From Streptococcus sp. Marseille-Q0941 (GTDB lineage Bacteria > Bacillota > Bacilli > Lactobacillales > Streptococcaceae): 64,000 bases of DNA. Every line of letters begins with the position of its first letter. Positions within the stretch are counted from its first letter, which is position 1. Positions 26,677-35,744 of this stretch are shown here, in pieces. The position numbers and the translations under genes were made by a program. The stretch is from the NCBI RefSeq assembly GCF_943736975.1, contig NZ_CALSFO010000003.1, positions 558,001 through 622,000 of the forward strand. Direction: 5' to 3'. The notes under the pieces were generated by a model that had not been told where the DNA came from, ran no database searches, and saw nothing but the letters and a program-made list of their open reading frames with translations.

Positions 26677-27204
26677 ATGAATTTTTTTAAAACACATAAT
26701 ATTGACACTTATGGTGGTCCATTAGTTATGTTACCAAAATCGGATGCCAATATATGGCAGGGCTGTGTAGATTTAAAACCAAAAGAGCATTATTCTTTAG
26801 CTTGCTCTCAGCATAACTATTTATCTGTTTTAGCTGTAGAAGGCGTACAAACTATTATTTTAGGAGACGAACCTTTACCAACTTTTGCAGTACACAAACT
26901 AGATGCTAGTGAAATTTTTATATTCAGAGCTTATTGGATTAATGATGAATCACACATTGACACTCATATAAAAAATATAGTGGATGGTCATCATAAATAT
27001 CAGCCATTAGAAGAAACATCAATTTTCATTAATGATGTTGAATGGGTTATATTTGATAGTGCTTTCACTTTTAAAGATAAAGAAGATAGTATAGAAGTAA
27101 AATTTACTCATAAAAATTGCTTGTATAAAATCCAAACGTATTTGTACGAAGCATCTGATATTTCTTTTTTAATTCACTCATTTAAATACTATAACGAACT
27201 ATAG
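26677..27204 (+). CDS. Imm21-type immunity protein
   Basis: 175 residues. TYGGPLVMLPKSDANIWQGC, DLKPKEHYSLAC, VEGVQTIILGDEPLPTF match Imm21 (GGPl...P...W.G ... DY..AC ... LGdEP..T). AGAAAGG ribosome site. Confidence 0.7.
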   Translation: MNFFKTHNIDTYGGPLVMLPKSDANIWQGCVDLKPKEHYSLACSQHNYLSVLAVEGVQTIILGDEPLPTFAVHKLDASEIFIFRAYWINDESHIDTHIKNIVDGHHKYQPLEETSIFINDVEWVIFDSAFTFKDKEDSIEVKFTHKNCLYKIQTYLYEASDISFLIHSFKYYNEL

Positions 27205-27363
27205 CCTAAAACACTCATTTTATAGATAAGGTGTAGTGCTGATTGTATGCGTTTCACCTTTTTAGCAAACTGCAGCCTGTATAACATGCCGGTTTAATAT
27301 GTATGGTACGTTCCAGCAGCACGCACGCGTTTTTATCTATTATTATTTCAGCATAGATTCTCC

Positions 27364-27618
27364 ATGGCATTCAAAAAAATCGCCCGTAAAAGCAGTGACT
27401 TCAAGGTCGTCTTTACCGTACCCGATTTCTGCTGGTCGCCTCCGCCCGCTTCCCCTTCCGGGCCGTAAAGGGGTAAAGAGCCGTACCGCCACCAAACCGG
27501 CCTGGCCGATGCGCCATTCTTCCTCGGTTAAAATCCGCAAACGCTATATCGTGCGCACCGGCGATATGTTCCATTTGAACGACAAGTTCAGTAAAAGACT
27601 CCCCTGTCGAATCTGACC
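27364..27618 (+). pseudogene. DUF4150 / PAAR-like N-terminus of an Rhs effector, broken
   Basis: ATG then [33 protein letters not shown] stop. A second frame continues GVKSRTATKPAWPMRHSSSV, KIRKRYIVRTGDMFHLNDKF. The 'xKIAxR....VVFTxPDxCxxPPP' start is that of DUF4150 (PAAR-like) domains, which load Rhs effectors on the type VI spike. Nearly the same opening stands at 34794. The region is GC-richer than its surroundings. Confidence 0.6.
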
Positions 27619-27639
27619 AAGATCCGATTAGGTCGCTAG

Positions 27640-27966
27640 GGAGCTTTAGCCTTTATCAACTTACATCGAATACGCATTGAACATTCTACAAAATTAAGAG
27701 AAACACAAGCTTCAAATGATGAAATTCTTAAAGCGGATTTAGAGTTTTATTTAAAACAATCGAGTTTAAAAATTGTATTCAACCTACTTTTAAAGTAAAA
27801 TATTCTTATATACGACGACAATGATGAAATAGTTTTAGAGTTATTTATAAATCGAGAGATTTCAAAAGGAATGGTTGACATATCTGACTCAAGAGGATAT
27901 TCTTTTTTCAAAGACATAGAAATAAATATTTGCCATGAAACTATTCGTTATTTGGAAGAATGAATG
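27640..27966 (+). pseudogene. Degraded immunity gene
   Basis: Pieces in different frames; the longest is DNDEIVLELFINREISKGMV then DISDSRGYSFFKDIEINICH ending RYLEE (to 27963). No continuous frame. Remainder of a cassette whose core is reduced to IRLG/SLYQLTS-like fragments. Confidence 0.45.
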
Positions 27967-28067
27967 TATGATTCTATAAAGGATATTACTAACGTTTAAC
28001 TGAAGAAAGTGCGAATTGTTACATTAAGATCCTACAGTAGTTAGCAAGGTTATTTAAGGTAATTAAA

Positions 28068-28499
28068 ATGAAAAAGCTTTTTTTAAATTTAGAAGTAATT
28101 GATGGTTATCCTCCAGTATCTATGGAAAGCGTTTGGGCAGAAGTGACTGAGGAAGGCAATTTTAAAATAAATAATATTCCTTTTTATAGCAAAGAAATCT
28201 CTTTTGGTGATATTGTTAGCGTCATACAAACGGAAGAAAATTACTTATTATATGATAAAACCATCATTCATAGTAAAAATAGTACATTGCGGATTGTTTT
28301 CTTTAATGAAAATCAGAAATTTAAAGATAAAATATTAACGAAACTAAAGGATCTTGGATGTGAGTCTGAAGCATTTAATGTCAATTTCTATGCAATAAAC
28401 ATACCCATTCAAGTAGATATAGAAGAAATCTATATTTTCTTAGATGAGTTTGTGGAAACTGATGATTTAGATTATGACACAGGGTATTTGGCACAATAA
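28068..28499 (+). CDS. DUF4265-type immunity protein
   Basis: 143 residues. DGYPPVSMESVWAEVTEEGN, FKINNIPFYSKEISFGDIVS and HSKNSTLRIVFF fit DUF4265 (YPP..vEs.Wa...idNiPFya..is.GD.v). TTAAGGTAATTAAA before the ATG. Orphan. Confidence 0.7.
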   Translation: MKKLFLNLEVIDGYPPVSMESVWAEVTEEGNFKINNIPFYSKEISFGDIVSVIQTEENYLLYDKTIIHSKNSTLRIVFFNENQKFKDKILTKLKDLGCESEAFNVNFYAINIPIQVDIEEIYIFLDEFVETDDLDYDTGYLAQ

Positions 28500-28575
28500 T
28501 TTGTATAAGCTATAACTTGCGTAATAGAAATTTTAAGACTATGTGAAGGCAGACATCTATTACAGGAGACCCAAT

Positions 28576-28776
28576 ATGAAAAAAACTGATTATTTTTGAT
28601 TTAAAGAATGTCCTATATGTGATGGACAAGGAAGATTAATTATTAAAAAAACATTAACTTTAATAAGTTATTTTTCTGTTGCGATGAGTGTATGAGTTGT
28701 TGGAAAAATGAAAATGTCTGGTTGGGTTACTCCTGCTTCGTTAGCTAAGAAAATTAATAAATTAAATGGTAAATAA
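28576..28776 (+). pseudogene. Broken Cys-rich immunity gene and toxin tail
   Basis: MKKTDYF-TGA-FKECPICDGQGRLIIKK and, in another frame, LFFCCDECMSCWKNENVW: a CxxC...CxxC pattern of a small immunity family, with a stop and a frameshift. A toxin tail MKMSGWVTPASLAKKINKLN ending GK directly precedes the next gene. Confidence 0.45.
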
Positions 28777-28779
28777 ATT

Positions 28780-29130
28780 ATGAAATCAATTTTAAGTTCA
28801 ATTTTATCTCTAATAGTATCCTCTTCTTCTAATTTACCTTATGTTTCACATTACTCTTATGATTTTCAACATGGCTGGTTAAATATAGTTGTATCAGAAT
28901 ATAATAGTCAAAAAACTTGCGGAGATATAAGGATCAGTAATAATGAGTTACAATATAAGCTTTTTTGTGGGAAAGAAAATGGAAAAGGAATGATCCCGTT
29001 AAGTAAAATAAAATTCAAATATGAGAAAGATATTTTTTCTGCCCAAAGTATTATAAGTGGAAAAATATTTTTTTCAGTTAAATGTACACAAGAGCAATAC
29101 AGATATATAGAAAAGTATCTTATTTTGTAA
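28780..29130 (+). CDS. Putative immunity protein, possibly exported
   Basis: 116 residues. The start MKSILSSILSLIVSSSSNLP is a weak hydrophobic lead that could be a signal segment or a first helix. It is followed by a beta-rich body (GWLNIVVSEYNSQ; ELQYKLFCGKENGKGMIPLS). Ends 40 bp before Imm26. Confidence 0.45.
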   Translation: MKSILSSILSLIVSSSSNLPYVSHYSYDFQHGWLNIVVSEYNSQKTCGDIRISNNELQYKLFCGKENGKGMIPLSKIKFKYEKDIFSAQSIISGKIFFSVKCTQEQYRYIEKYLIL

Positions 29131-29171
29131 TATGACCGCACGCTTTCACTAATTTTAATGGAGATTACAAT

Positions 29172-29750
29172 ATGAATAGCTTAAAAATTTTAGGGTGGGA
29201 CAAAAAACCTAAAACTTTGTATAGATATATTAAAGAAGGAGATATTTTTGCATTCCAAATAAAAATAGACCTATTTGGTTTTGGCCGTATTTTAGCAAAA
29301 AATCCATTAGGTGTATCTGCAGAGATATTTGATATCTTTCAACCCCATCCGGATGATTTATTTAAAAATTATGATTATGATAAACCATCTATACTGTTTA
29401 TAACAATATTAGATGCACATTCTTTATTCCAAGAAAAATTAGATACTGAATGGCGCATCATTGCTAAAGATACTGATTATGATAATCCTTATACTGATAT
29501 TTATACATCTGTTAACCCTATCATGAAAATTATGCATAATCCTGATTTTTCTAAAAAGATAGAAATTACAAAAGAAGAGGCAGTTTCTACAATAAAACAA
29601 TTCCCTTGGAAAGATGAGTTTCCACGTCATCATTACCATATATTAGAGTTACTTATTAAGTGTAAACCTGAATTATTCACATTTCCTTTATTAAACTTTA
29701 TGGGATTTGAAAAGTTTATTTCAGATACTCTTTCTAAATCTAAAAAATAA
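29172..29750 (+). CDS. Imm26-type immunity protein (copy 1)
   Basis: 192 residues. LYRYIKEGDIFAFQIKIDLF, GFGRILAKNPLGVSAEIFDI and IIAKDTDYDNPYTDI fit Imm26. Paralogue at 50618 with the same landmarks (LYRYLKNGDLFCFKI; GYGRIIAKNKLG). TTAATGGAG ribosome site. Confidence 0.7.
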   Translation: MNSLKILGWDKKPKTLYRYIKEGDIFAFQIKIDLFGFGRILAKNPLGVSAEIFDIFQPHPDDLFKNYDYDKPSILFITILDAHSLFQEKLDTEWRIIAKDTDYDNPYTDIYTSVNPIMKIMHNPDFSKKIEITKEEAVSTIKQFPWKDEFPRHHYHILELLIKCKPELFTFPLLNFMGFEKFISDTLSKSKK

Positions 29751-29856
29751 TAAAGTTAGTAGCCTTAAATTAGCTCAAGACATAACAAAATAATTAAGGT
29801 CGTCTAAAATACATTTTCATAAGGCCTTTCCCATATGCATTATTTTTTATTAATTC

Positions 29857-29997
29857 GACTACAACGCCAACAGCCAACTCATCGCCAATCATCAATGGGA
29901 AGTGCCGAACGCACGAACCTTTGGCACAAGTACGCAACTGGACCAACGAAGAGGACCATTAATCCAAACATCTCAAGTACAAGCCATATTCAATTAA
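29857..29997 (+). pseudogene. Rhs YD-repeat fragment
   Basis: DYNANSQLIANHQWEVPNAR, then TFGTSTQLDQRRG and a tail PLIQTSQVQAIFN stop. The opening matches the fragment at 19062. The join CGCACGAACCTTTGGCACA again uses the CTTGGCAC site of the core. A degenerate DUS hairpin (AAGGTCGTCTAAAA ... TAAGGCCTTT) lies upstream at about 29799-29832. Confidence 0.55.
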
Positions 29998-30032
29998 GTT
30001 GGTCAATTAGTTTCAATTCGGGGGAAATTTAA

Positions 30033-30425
30033 ATGAATAAAAAGTATAAAGTCAGTCCTAAATATATCAGACTTTTTCTTGGACTATTACACGAAGGTAT
30101 AGATAGCAAGCTTAAAGACTTATCAGGTCTGAATTTGGTTAATCGAGATAGTGTAAAGAGATTAGTCAAAGAATATCTGTACCCCGAGTATCAAAATTTT
30201 ACAATATCAACCCAATTCAGAATTAAAGAAAGTTTGAGATTTGGATTAAATTTCTGGACAGAAGAACGACTACATGATCAATTTCCTAGTACCGACGCAG
30301 CCTTTGAAATACCTCAACAAATGACCGCAAAAGAACTTTATAAGCAAATTTGGGATGATATGTTTAATAATGAAGATATCACTATTTCTGATATAACAAA
30401 ATATCAGGAATCGAACCAAAATTAG
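30033..30425 (+). CDS. Putative immunity protein, 130 aa
   Basis: Starts MNKKYKVSPKYIRLFLGLLH behind GGGGGAAATTTAA. Mostly helical (SVKRLVKEYLYPEYQNF; AKELYKQIWDDMFNNED). Its stop overlaps the next boundary element. Family not recognised. Confidence 0.5.
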   Translation: MNKKYKVSPKYIRLFLGLLHEGIDSKLKDLSGLNLVNRDSVKRLVKEYLYPEYQNFTISTQFRIKESLRFGLNFWTEERLHDQFPSTDAAFEIPQQMTAKELYKQIWDDMFNNEDITISDITKYQESNQN

Positions 30426-30690
30426 CAATCCGTAGCCCGTACGAAACCTCCAATCCTGACGTGGGGCGTGTGCGGTACGCACGCAGGCGGTTTCGCCTGT
30501 CTAAACCACATCAGCGAAGACAGCGAAAGCTGACGACAAAACCGCTACTTCCACTGTTACCAAATCGGCATCCCGTGCGAGATGACCGATAAGGACGGCA
30601 ATTTGTTGTAGTTCGGCAACTACACCGACTGGGAAAATCACTACAAATGTAAAAGTTATCTAACATAATGGTAATCAAAAAGGTAAAGTG
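30423..30690 (+). pseudogene. Boundary element, core with TAG, short toxin tail
   Basis: GCAATCCGTAGCCCGTAC, GTGTGCGGTACGCACGCAG hairpin, core ISEDSES-TGA region and [20 protein letters not shown] (TGG to TAG, 30613-30615). The core jumps to NHYKCKSYLT stop, overlapping a remnant start (MVIKKVKC). The same joint and tail occur at 32.53 kb. Confidence 0.6.
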
Positions 30691-30692
30691 TA

Positions 30693-30803
30693 GGAAATGA
30701 CAGTGTCAGACAGGATTTTTGAAATTGCCGTAGAGAATATTGGAAATATAGATCCAGAAAAGAGTTAAGACGTAGAGACCTAAAAGCAGGTAAGTCTTAT
30801 TAG
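30693..30803 (+). pseudogene. 3' tail of a nuclease-like toxin with TGA
   Basis: Reads GNDSVRQDF-TGA-NCRREYWKYRSRKELR and ends DLKAGKSY. F-W/R-N..RREYWK with a basic end is typical of HNH-type tips. Precedes the SUKH gene by 17 bp. Confidence 0.5.
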
Positions 30804-30820
30804 TTTAATAAGGAGTATTT

Positions 30821-31249
30821 ATGTTAAACAAATTTGTTTTAGAGCAGTTAATTGCTTTCTTTCAAAAAAATCCAGTCGCTCAAGGAAAGCCAACAACTGA
30901 TGATGAGGTCCTCAATGTAGAGAAATCACTTAATGTTAAGTTAGATGAGGATTTTAAAGAATTTACAATGAGATTTGGTGGGTGTGTCGTTAGGGATGCT
31001 CAAATATATGGAATACATAATTCCGAATTTCTTGGGGAAGATACAATTATTGATTTAAATAAAGAATTTTCCGATTATCTTAAAGATGGCAAAAGTAATT
31101 TAATAATTGGCACCGATGGCTGGGGAAATCCTATTTATATTTCCCCATCTAAAACGGTAATGATTTACAATCAAGACACTGATGAATTGCTAACTTTAGC
31201 AGCTAATTTTTCAGATTATTTAGAGAAAATTCTTAAAAAACAAATTTAG
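30821..31249 (+). CDS. SUKH immunity protein
   Basis: 142 residues. [52 protein letters not shown] and [14 protein letters not shown] follow the SMI1/KNR4 order closely. AAGGAG ribosome site. Confidence 0.8.
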   Translation: MLNKFVLEQLIAFFQKNPVAQGKPTTDDEVLNVEKSLNVKLDEDFKEFTMRFGGCVVRDAQIYGIHNSEFLGEDTIIDLNKEFSDYLKDGKSNLIIGTDGWGNPIYISPSKTVMIYNQDTDELLTLAANFSDYLEKILKKQI

Positions 31250-31311
31250 CAAACTATTTAAATTCAAACCATTTCAGACGGTCTCTATACCTCTTTGAGG
31301 TAGTTGAAAAC

Positions 31312-31853
31312 CAGTATGCCGACCGTGAAACGGGGCTGCATTACAACTTCTTCAGGTATTATGAGCCTGATGCGGGTAGGTTTGTGAATCAGGACCCGAT
31401 CAAGCTTTTGGGCGGGGATAATCTTTATTTTTTTGCACCGAAGCCCCTAAATTGGTTGGACGAATTAGGTCTAAGAAGCCGATAGCTTCGCAATATGCTA
31501 AAAAATAAAGATAAACAATTAGCCCAGTATATGGTAGATCCGTTTATCAAGACGATAGAATTATTGATTGGGCAAAATCAGACATATGCAAAATGTATAA
31601 AGATGGAGCTGCTGCTCAAGGTACTGATGGGAAAAGTATACAGTTGCATCATGTGGAAGGAAAAGAACCTGGCCCCATGTTAGAAATATTAGCCTCTATA
31701 CATTTAAGCTTTAAAAAACAAAGCAATGAAAAAAGTATATATAACCTACTACACCCTTATGTTAAACCAGGGCATCAATCGTTTCGTAGAAATCCAAATT
31801 TAAATGCTAGTTATGAGAACTTTTGCAAAGAACACTGGAAGAAACGTGCATAA
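31312..31853 (+). pseudogene. Rhs core end plus LHH-type nuclease tip with two TAA codons
   Basis: Core [20 protein letters not shown] ... [16 protein letters not shown]. The tip frame reads [81 protein letters not shown], ending ENFCKEHWKKRA. G.DGK...LHH..g...Ei...H is the LHH family of HNH/Endo VII nucleases. Both stops (31508-31516 region) would be CAA (Gln) before a C to T change. Confidence 0.7.
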
Positions 31854-31901
31854 GAAGAATCTGGATAATTTCTATTATTTTTTACTAAAGGAGACTATAT
31901 T

Positions 31902-32312
31902 ATGAAAGAAATCTTTAAACAATATAAACTGCCAACATCTTATTTAGAATTCCTTGATAAATATAAAGATGGGCTTTCTCAAATATTATATAATTCAGAG
32001 GATGATATAAATTTTGATGAAGCATTGTTTTATGACTTATGGAGTAAAGAAACTCTTTTTGAATGTACATTTTCAGATGGCCCAAATTATCAAATTCCAT
32101 TAAATATTATTAATGAAATAATTATAGACTTTAAAGAACCAGATTATTTTAATGAAAAGATAGTTAAAAATATGTTTGCAATAGGTCTACAAGATTCAGG
32201 ATTTTTATGTTTTAATCCAGAGGATAACTCTCTTTGTGTTTTATATCCTGATGGATTTATAACGACAATTGCTTCGTCATTTGATTTCTTTATCAATAAT
32301 ATCAAGGAATAA
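31902..32312 (+). CDS. SUKH-like immunity protein for the LHH tip
   Basis: 136 residues: IFKQYKLPTSYLEFLDKYKD, FAIGLQDSGFLCFNPEDNSL, CVLYPDGFITTIASSFDFFI. Matches the SUKH plan. AAAGGAG ribosome site, 48 bp behind the toxin. Confidence 0.65.
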   Translation: MKEIFKQYKLPTSYLEFLDKYKDGLSQILYNSEDDINFDEALFYDLWSKETLFECTFSDGPNYQIPLNIINEIIIDFKEPDYFNEKIVKNMFAIGLQDSGFLCFNPEDNSLCVLYPDGFITTIASSFDFFINNIKE

Positions 32313-32319
32313 TTAACAA

Positions 32320-32565
32320 GCAAGCCGCGCAGTCCGTACAAAACCTCCAATCCCGACGTAAAGTGTGTGCGGTACGCACGAATCCTTGGCACAGGTACAC
32401 AACTGGACCAACGAAGAAGGCGAAAGCGGCCAATAAATCCACTACTTCCACTGCGGCAAAATCGGCATCCCAAGAGAGATAACCGATAAAGACGGCATCC
32501 TCTTGTGGTTCGGCGAATACACCGCATGGAAAAATCACTATACATGTAAAAGTTATCTAACATAA
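32320..32565 (+). pseudogene. Boundary element, core stub and short tail
   Basis: GCAAGCCGCGCAGTCCG variant, GTGTGCGGTACGCACG joined to AATCCTTGGCACAGGTAC of the core. Then NEEGESGQ.., ITDKDGILLWFGEYTAW and the tail KNHYTCKSYLT, whose stop overlaps ATG at 32565. The tail is shared with 30.65 kb. Confidence 0.6.
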
Positions 32566-32576
32566 TGGAGATAAAT

Positions 32577-33041
32577 ATGCCCTTCCTGAAAATCCCCTAC
32601 AGAGATTACCCTAAAGAAGGATTGTTCAAAAAACTTTATCGAGAAAACATCTATAAAATAGAGGAATTTAAAGATGAATTTAAGTATTACGAATATACCC
32701 CAATAGAGAAAATTATTATTGATGAACATAATTTAGTACCATTCATCTTTTTTTCACCAGAAGGAATAAATTATTTAATGCCTAAAATTTTTGATAGCAT
32801 CAGTAATGGCATTAGAAATGATGATATCCCAGTAAATATAGAAGAATTTATTATAAATATACCTACAGCAGAAAACATCACTCATGCTTTAAGTCTCTTA
32901 AAAAAAGATGAGCTTATAATTCTAAAAAAGTATTTAGAAAAAATATTATTTGGGGACTCATCAAATTTGATACAGCAAATAGGTGAACATTATTTATTCA
33001 GAAGTATTGAATATCTCGAAAAATTAATAAATAATTCCTAA
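32577..33041 (+). CDS. Putative immunity protein, 154 aa
   Basis: Start at MPFLKIPYRDYPKEGLFKKL because GGAG stands 6 nt upstream; ATG at 32565 overlaps the toxin stop and is the alternative. Acidic, helical C-terminus (NITHALSLLKKDELIILKKY). Family not recognised. Confidence 0.5.
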   Translation: MPFLKIPYRDYPKEGLFKKLYRENIYKIEEFKDEFKYYEYTPIEKIIIDEHNLVPFIFFSPEGINYLMPKIFDSISNGIRNDDIPVNIEEFIINIPTAENITHALSLLKKDELIILKKYLEKILFGDSSNLIQQIGEHYLFRSIEYLEKLINNS

Positions 33042-33130
33042 ATCTACTTATTATTTTGTTAATCGAATACATAAGCTAAGGTTTCTAAAAAAATAGGCGT
33101 AGATTGGTTAAAAATCTAACAATCTTGCAA

Positions 33131-33661
33131 GGTCGTCTAAAAGAGGAAACCAAGGTAACGGATAGCGCATACCAACCCTTCCGCTTACAGAACCAGTATG
33201 CTGATTGCGAGACGGGGTTGCATTACAACTTCTTCAGGTATTATGAGCCTGATGCGGGGCGGTTTGTTAATCAGGATCCGATTGGGTTGTCGGGTGGGGA
33301 GAATTTTTATCAGTTTGCACCTAATGTTCAAGGATGGATTGACCCATTGGGGTTAGCAAAAAATAGAGGAAGCGTTCAGGCACAAGGAACACATTTAGAA
33401 GAATCTGTTTCTTGGGATACAGATAAGCCTGTTACTGTAAAAGATGTTCAAGATAAACTCGAAGAACTAAAAAGAAAACTCTCAAAGAGAGATCTAAAAG
33501 ATAGAGAAGATGCTTTTAAGAAAGCCAAAAATTTTATAGAAAATGGAAACAGTTGCAATGGATTAGATGCCCCTATATCAAAAACTTTCATGGTAAAAAG
33601 AACTAAACATGAACGTGTTAATATTGAAATTATTTCAGAAAGAATTGACCCAAATTCTTAA
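33131..33661 (+). CDS. Rhs core end plus uninterrupted toxin tip
   Basis: Core from [20 protein letters not shown] through [20 protein letters not shown] and [10 protein letters not shown] is clean. The tip: [67 protein letters not shown]. The 'V/I-QAQG..LE.S..W....P.T' opening is a recurrent Rhs tip, activity unknown to me. No start codon for the core. Confidence 0.6.
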   Translation, partial: GRLKEETKVTDSAYQPFRLQNQYADCETGLHYNFFRYYEPDAGRFVNQDPIGLSGGENFYQFAPNVQGWIDPLGLAKNRGSVQAQGTHLEESVSWDTDKPVTVKDVQDKLEELKRKLSKRDLKDREDAFKKAKNFIENGNSCNGLDAPISKTFMVKRTKHERVNIEIISERIDPNS

Positions 33662-33680
33662 ATATTTGGAAAGTTTAAAC

Positions 33681-34043
33681 ATGATGAATAAATATGAAAA
33701 ATGGTATGAGAATGTTGATGAATATAGTAAATTAGAACAGTATATTGAAAATATATTTGTAAAATTACTTAATATAAATTCAATCAATAGAGAAAAATGG
33801 ATTTTTCCATACTTCAAAACTACGTATTCTGATGGCACGTCATTTATGGATGGGAATCCCATTTTTTCAGCACGAGCTCCCAATGAAAAAAAAATTATAA
33901 AAATCATTGTAGATGATAATTATGATGCTATATATGATTTTAATAGTTCATTTGATAAAAATTTACTGTATACAGTGATAGTTCCTATTAAATTAATTGA
34001 TAATATAGAAGTTTTAATAACAAGTTTTCTACTATCAGAATAG
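33681..34043 (+). CDS. Immunity protein of the QAQG-type tip
   Basis: Start MMNKYEKWYENVDEYSKLEQ behind GGAAAG. 120 residues, aromatic-rich, with DGTSFMDGNPIFSARAPNEK. Family not recognised; spacing of 19 bp to an intact tip supports the role. Confidence 0.55.
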   Translation: MMNKYEKWYENVDEYSKLEQYIENIFVKLLNINSINREKWIFPYFKTTYSDGTSFMDGNPIFSARAPNEKKIIKIIVDDNYDAIYDFNSSFDKNLLYTVIVPIKLIDNIEVLITSFLLSE

Positions 34044-34419
34044 CAAGCCGTAGCCCGCACAAACCTTCAGCCCTCCGGACACAGGGTAAACTCGCCAGCC
34101 GCTAGGAACTCGGTCCTTTGAGGCCGTCTAAAAGAGGAAACCAAGGTAACGGATAGCGCTCACCAACCCTTCCGCCTGAAAACCAATATGCCGATTGTGA
34201 AACAGGGCTGCATTACAACTTCTTCTGGTATTATGAGCCTGATGCGGGTCGGTTTGTGAATCAGGATCCGATTGGGTTGTTGAGGGACTAAAGAAGACCT
34301 TAACTCTAATATAGTTGGTGGATTAGGCTCCATCAGCAATCCTACAACTCTTAAAGAATCTATCATAAAAGCTAATGGAGGAGTAGCAAATGCAACAACT
34401 GCTTTGCCTAGAAAAAGAT
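34044..34419 (+). pseudogene. Boundary element, Rhs core end, toxin reduced to tail
   Basis: GCAAGCCGTAGCCCGCAC, then AGGCCGTCTAAA (DUS with one change) and core to [20 protein letters not shown] followed by LRD stop. A tail in another frame reads EDLNSNIVGGLGSISNPTTL, KESIIKANGGVANATTALPR and ends KR inside the next gene. Confidence 0.6.
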
Positions 34420-34695
34420 GAAATTGATATTAATGACATTTTGAATTTTAAAATTACTACTACTGAGGCTCAAGAAAACAGAGAAGCTCATTTGACAGGT
34501 TTACTTGGTAATAGTGCAATGGGAATATCAAGTATGGAAACTACTATTTACAATGACAATGAATTAAATATTATTTTATTTCAGAAACTAGCAGGATCAA
34601 AATATTCTGGGAAATTAGACAAAAGTATTATTATTGGCAAAAATATTAGCAAAGTTACTTTTGGCTCTATAAGGAGAATTATATGGTATAACTAG
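34390..34695 (+). CDS. Small putative immunity protein
   Basis: 101 residues starting within the toxin tail, GGAGGAG upstream. Sequence MQQLLCLEKDEIDINDILNF, GLLGNSAMGISSMETTIYND. Family not recognised. A degenerate DUS hairpin (GGTTATCT...AGATAACC, 34740-34768) follows as a likely terminator. Confidence 0.45.
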   Translation: MQQLLCLEKDEIDINDILNFKITTTEAQENREAHLTGLLGNSAMGISSMETTIYNDNELNIILFQKLAGSKYSGKLDKSIIIGKNISKVTFGSIRRIIWYN

Positions 34696-34793
34696 CCTAG
34701 ACGGAATCAAACTCCAATAAACCTTGTAAAATGTAAAAGGGTTATCTGAAATACATTTTTAGATAACCTTATCCCCAAAATAGGGAGCACCCC

Positions 34794-35154
34794 ATGACCG
34801 TCAATAAAATCGCCCGTAAAAGCAGTGACTTCAATGTTGTCTTTACCGTACCCGACTTCTGTTGGCGCCACCACCCGCTCCGCCTGCAAAACCAGTACAC
34901 CGACCGTGAGACAGGGCTGCACTACAACTTCTTCAGGTATTACGAGCCAGAGGTTGGGCGGGGAGAATCTTTATTGGTTTGCTCAAAGTGCAAGCAATTG
35001 GATAGATCCATTAGGCTGGATTTATTGGAAGAAAGGCACCCCTAAGTCCGCTAACTGGCGTTTACCAAAAGATGGAACATGGACAGGTAGCTCTATTGGA
35101 CATGCATTAAGTGATATTCCAGATAATGCAAAAATTAAATTTGAAATAGTTTAG
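34794..35154 (+). pseudogene. PAAR-like start fused to Rhs core end and a toxin tail
   Basis: ATG then [59 protein letters not shown]4150/PAAR-like N-terminus is joined in frame to the last 45 residues of the core, deleting the whole Rhs shell. A further deletion shifts the frame before [20 protein letters not shown] and the tip remnant [18 protein letters not shown] ... KFEIV. AGGGAGCACCCC precedes the ATG, so this is the only core copy here with its own start. Confidence 0.65.
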
Positions 35155-35174
35155 ATTATAGAAAGGTAGAAATC

Positions 35175-35744
35175 ATGTTTTCTGATTTATTAAAATTGAA
35201 GAATTTATCCAAAGAACAGCAAACAAAAGCTATATCTTTAAGTAAGAAATTTAGCTCAACGAATAAAACTGACTTGGAAAAAGCAAATAATTTATTATTT
35301 AGCTTATTCTGCTCAGATCGGCGTGAAGGGGTGGATATATGCTTAAAAGTCCTAACTGGTTTAAAATTTAATGGTAATTTTAATTTGTGGGCATTTATTC
35401 AGCCGAGCTATTGTCTTAAGTATTATTTAACAACCGATGAAAGTGATAAAGAAGAAATTACTAGGATGTTACGCGAAGATGTTAAATCTAAGTGGCATGA
35501 TGATGATGAGCATCAAGAATTTATACAAAAAATTCTTGATGGTGAACTTGTACAGTCCGCACAAGAAGAACTTGATAGATATATAGATGATGGAATTAAA
35601 GAGGAATATATTTGGCGTGTAAATTTACTTATAGAATATTTATATGTGTTGGCTTTGGGTGCAACGGGGTCATTGAATAAGTCTGCTGTTATGGACGAAA
35701 TTAAGAAGAATCTAGTTAGATTAAGAGAAATTAACAAGCAGTAG
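35175..35744 (+). CDS. Putative immunity protein, 189 aa
   Basis: MFSDLLKLKNLSKEQQTKAI start behind AGAAAGG. Helical, acidic C-terminus; FCSDRREGVDICLKVLTGLK and WAFIQPSYCLKYYL are landmarks. Family not recognised. The last codons (NKQ) run into the next boundary element. Confidence 0.5.
   Translation: MFSDLLKLKNLSKEQQTKAISLSKKFSSTNKTDLEKANNLLFSLFCSDRREGVDICLKVLTGLKFNGNFNLWAFIQPSYCLKYYLTTDESDKEEITRMLREDVKSKWHDDDEHQEFIQKILDGELVQSAQEELDRYIDDGIKEEYIWRVNLLIEYLYVLALGATGSLNKSAVMDEIKKNLVRLREINKQ

Noticed and set aside
34120..35010. Functional mini-effector from the PAAR-core fusion
   Set aside because: The frame is broken at GR-GE before the tip, so no toxin is attached; noted only as evidence of origin.
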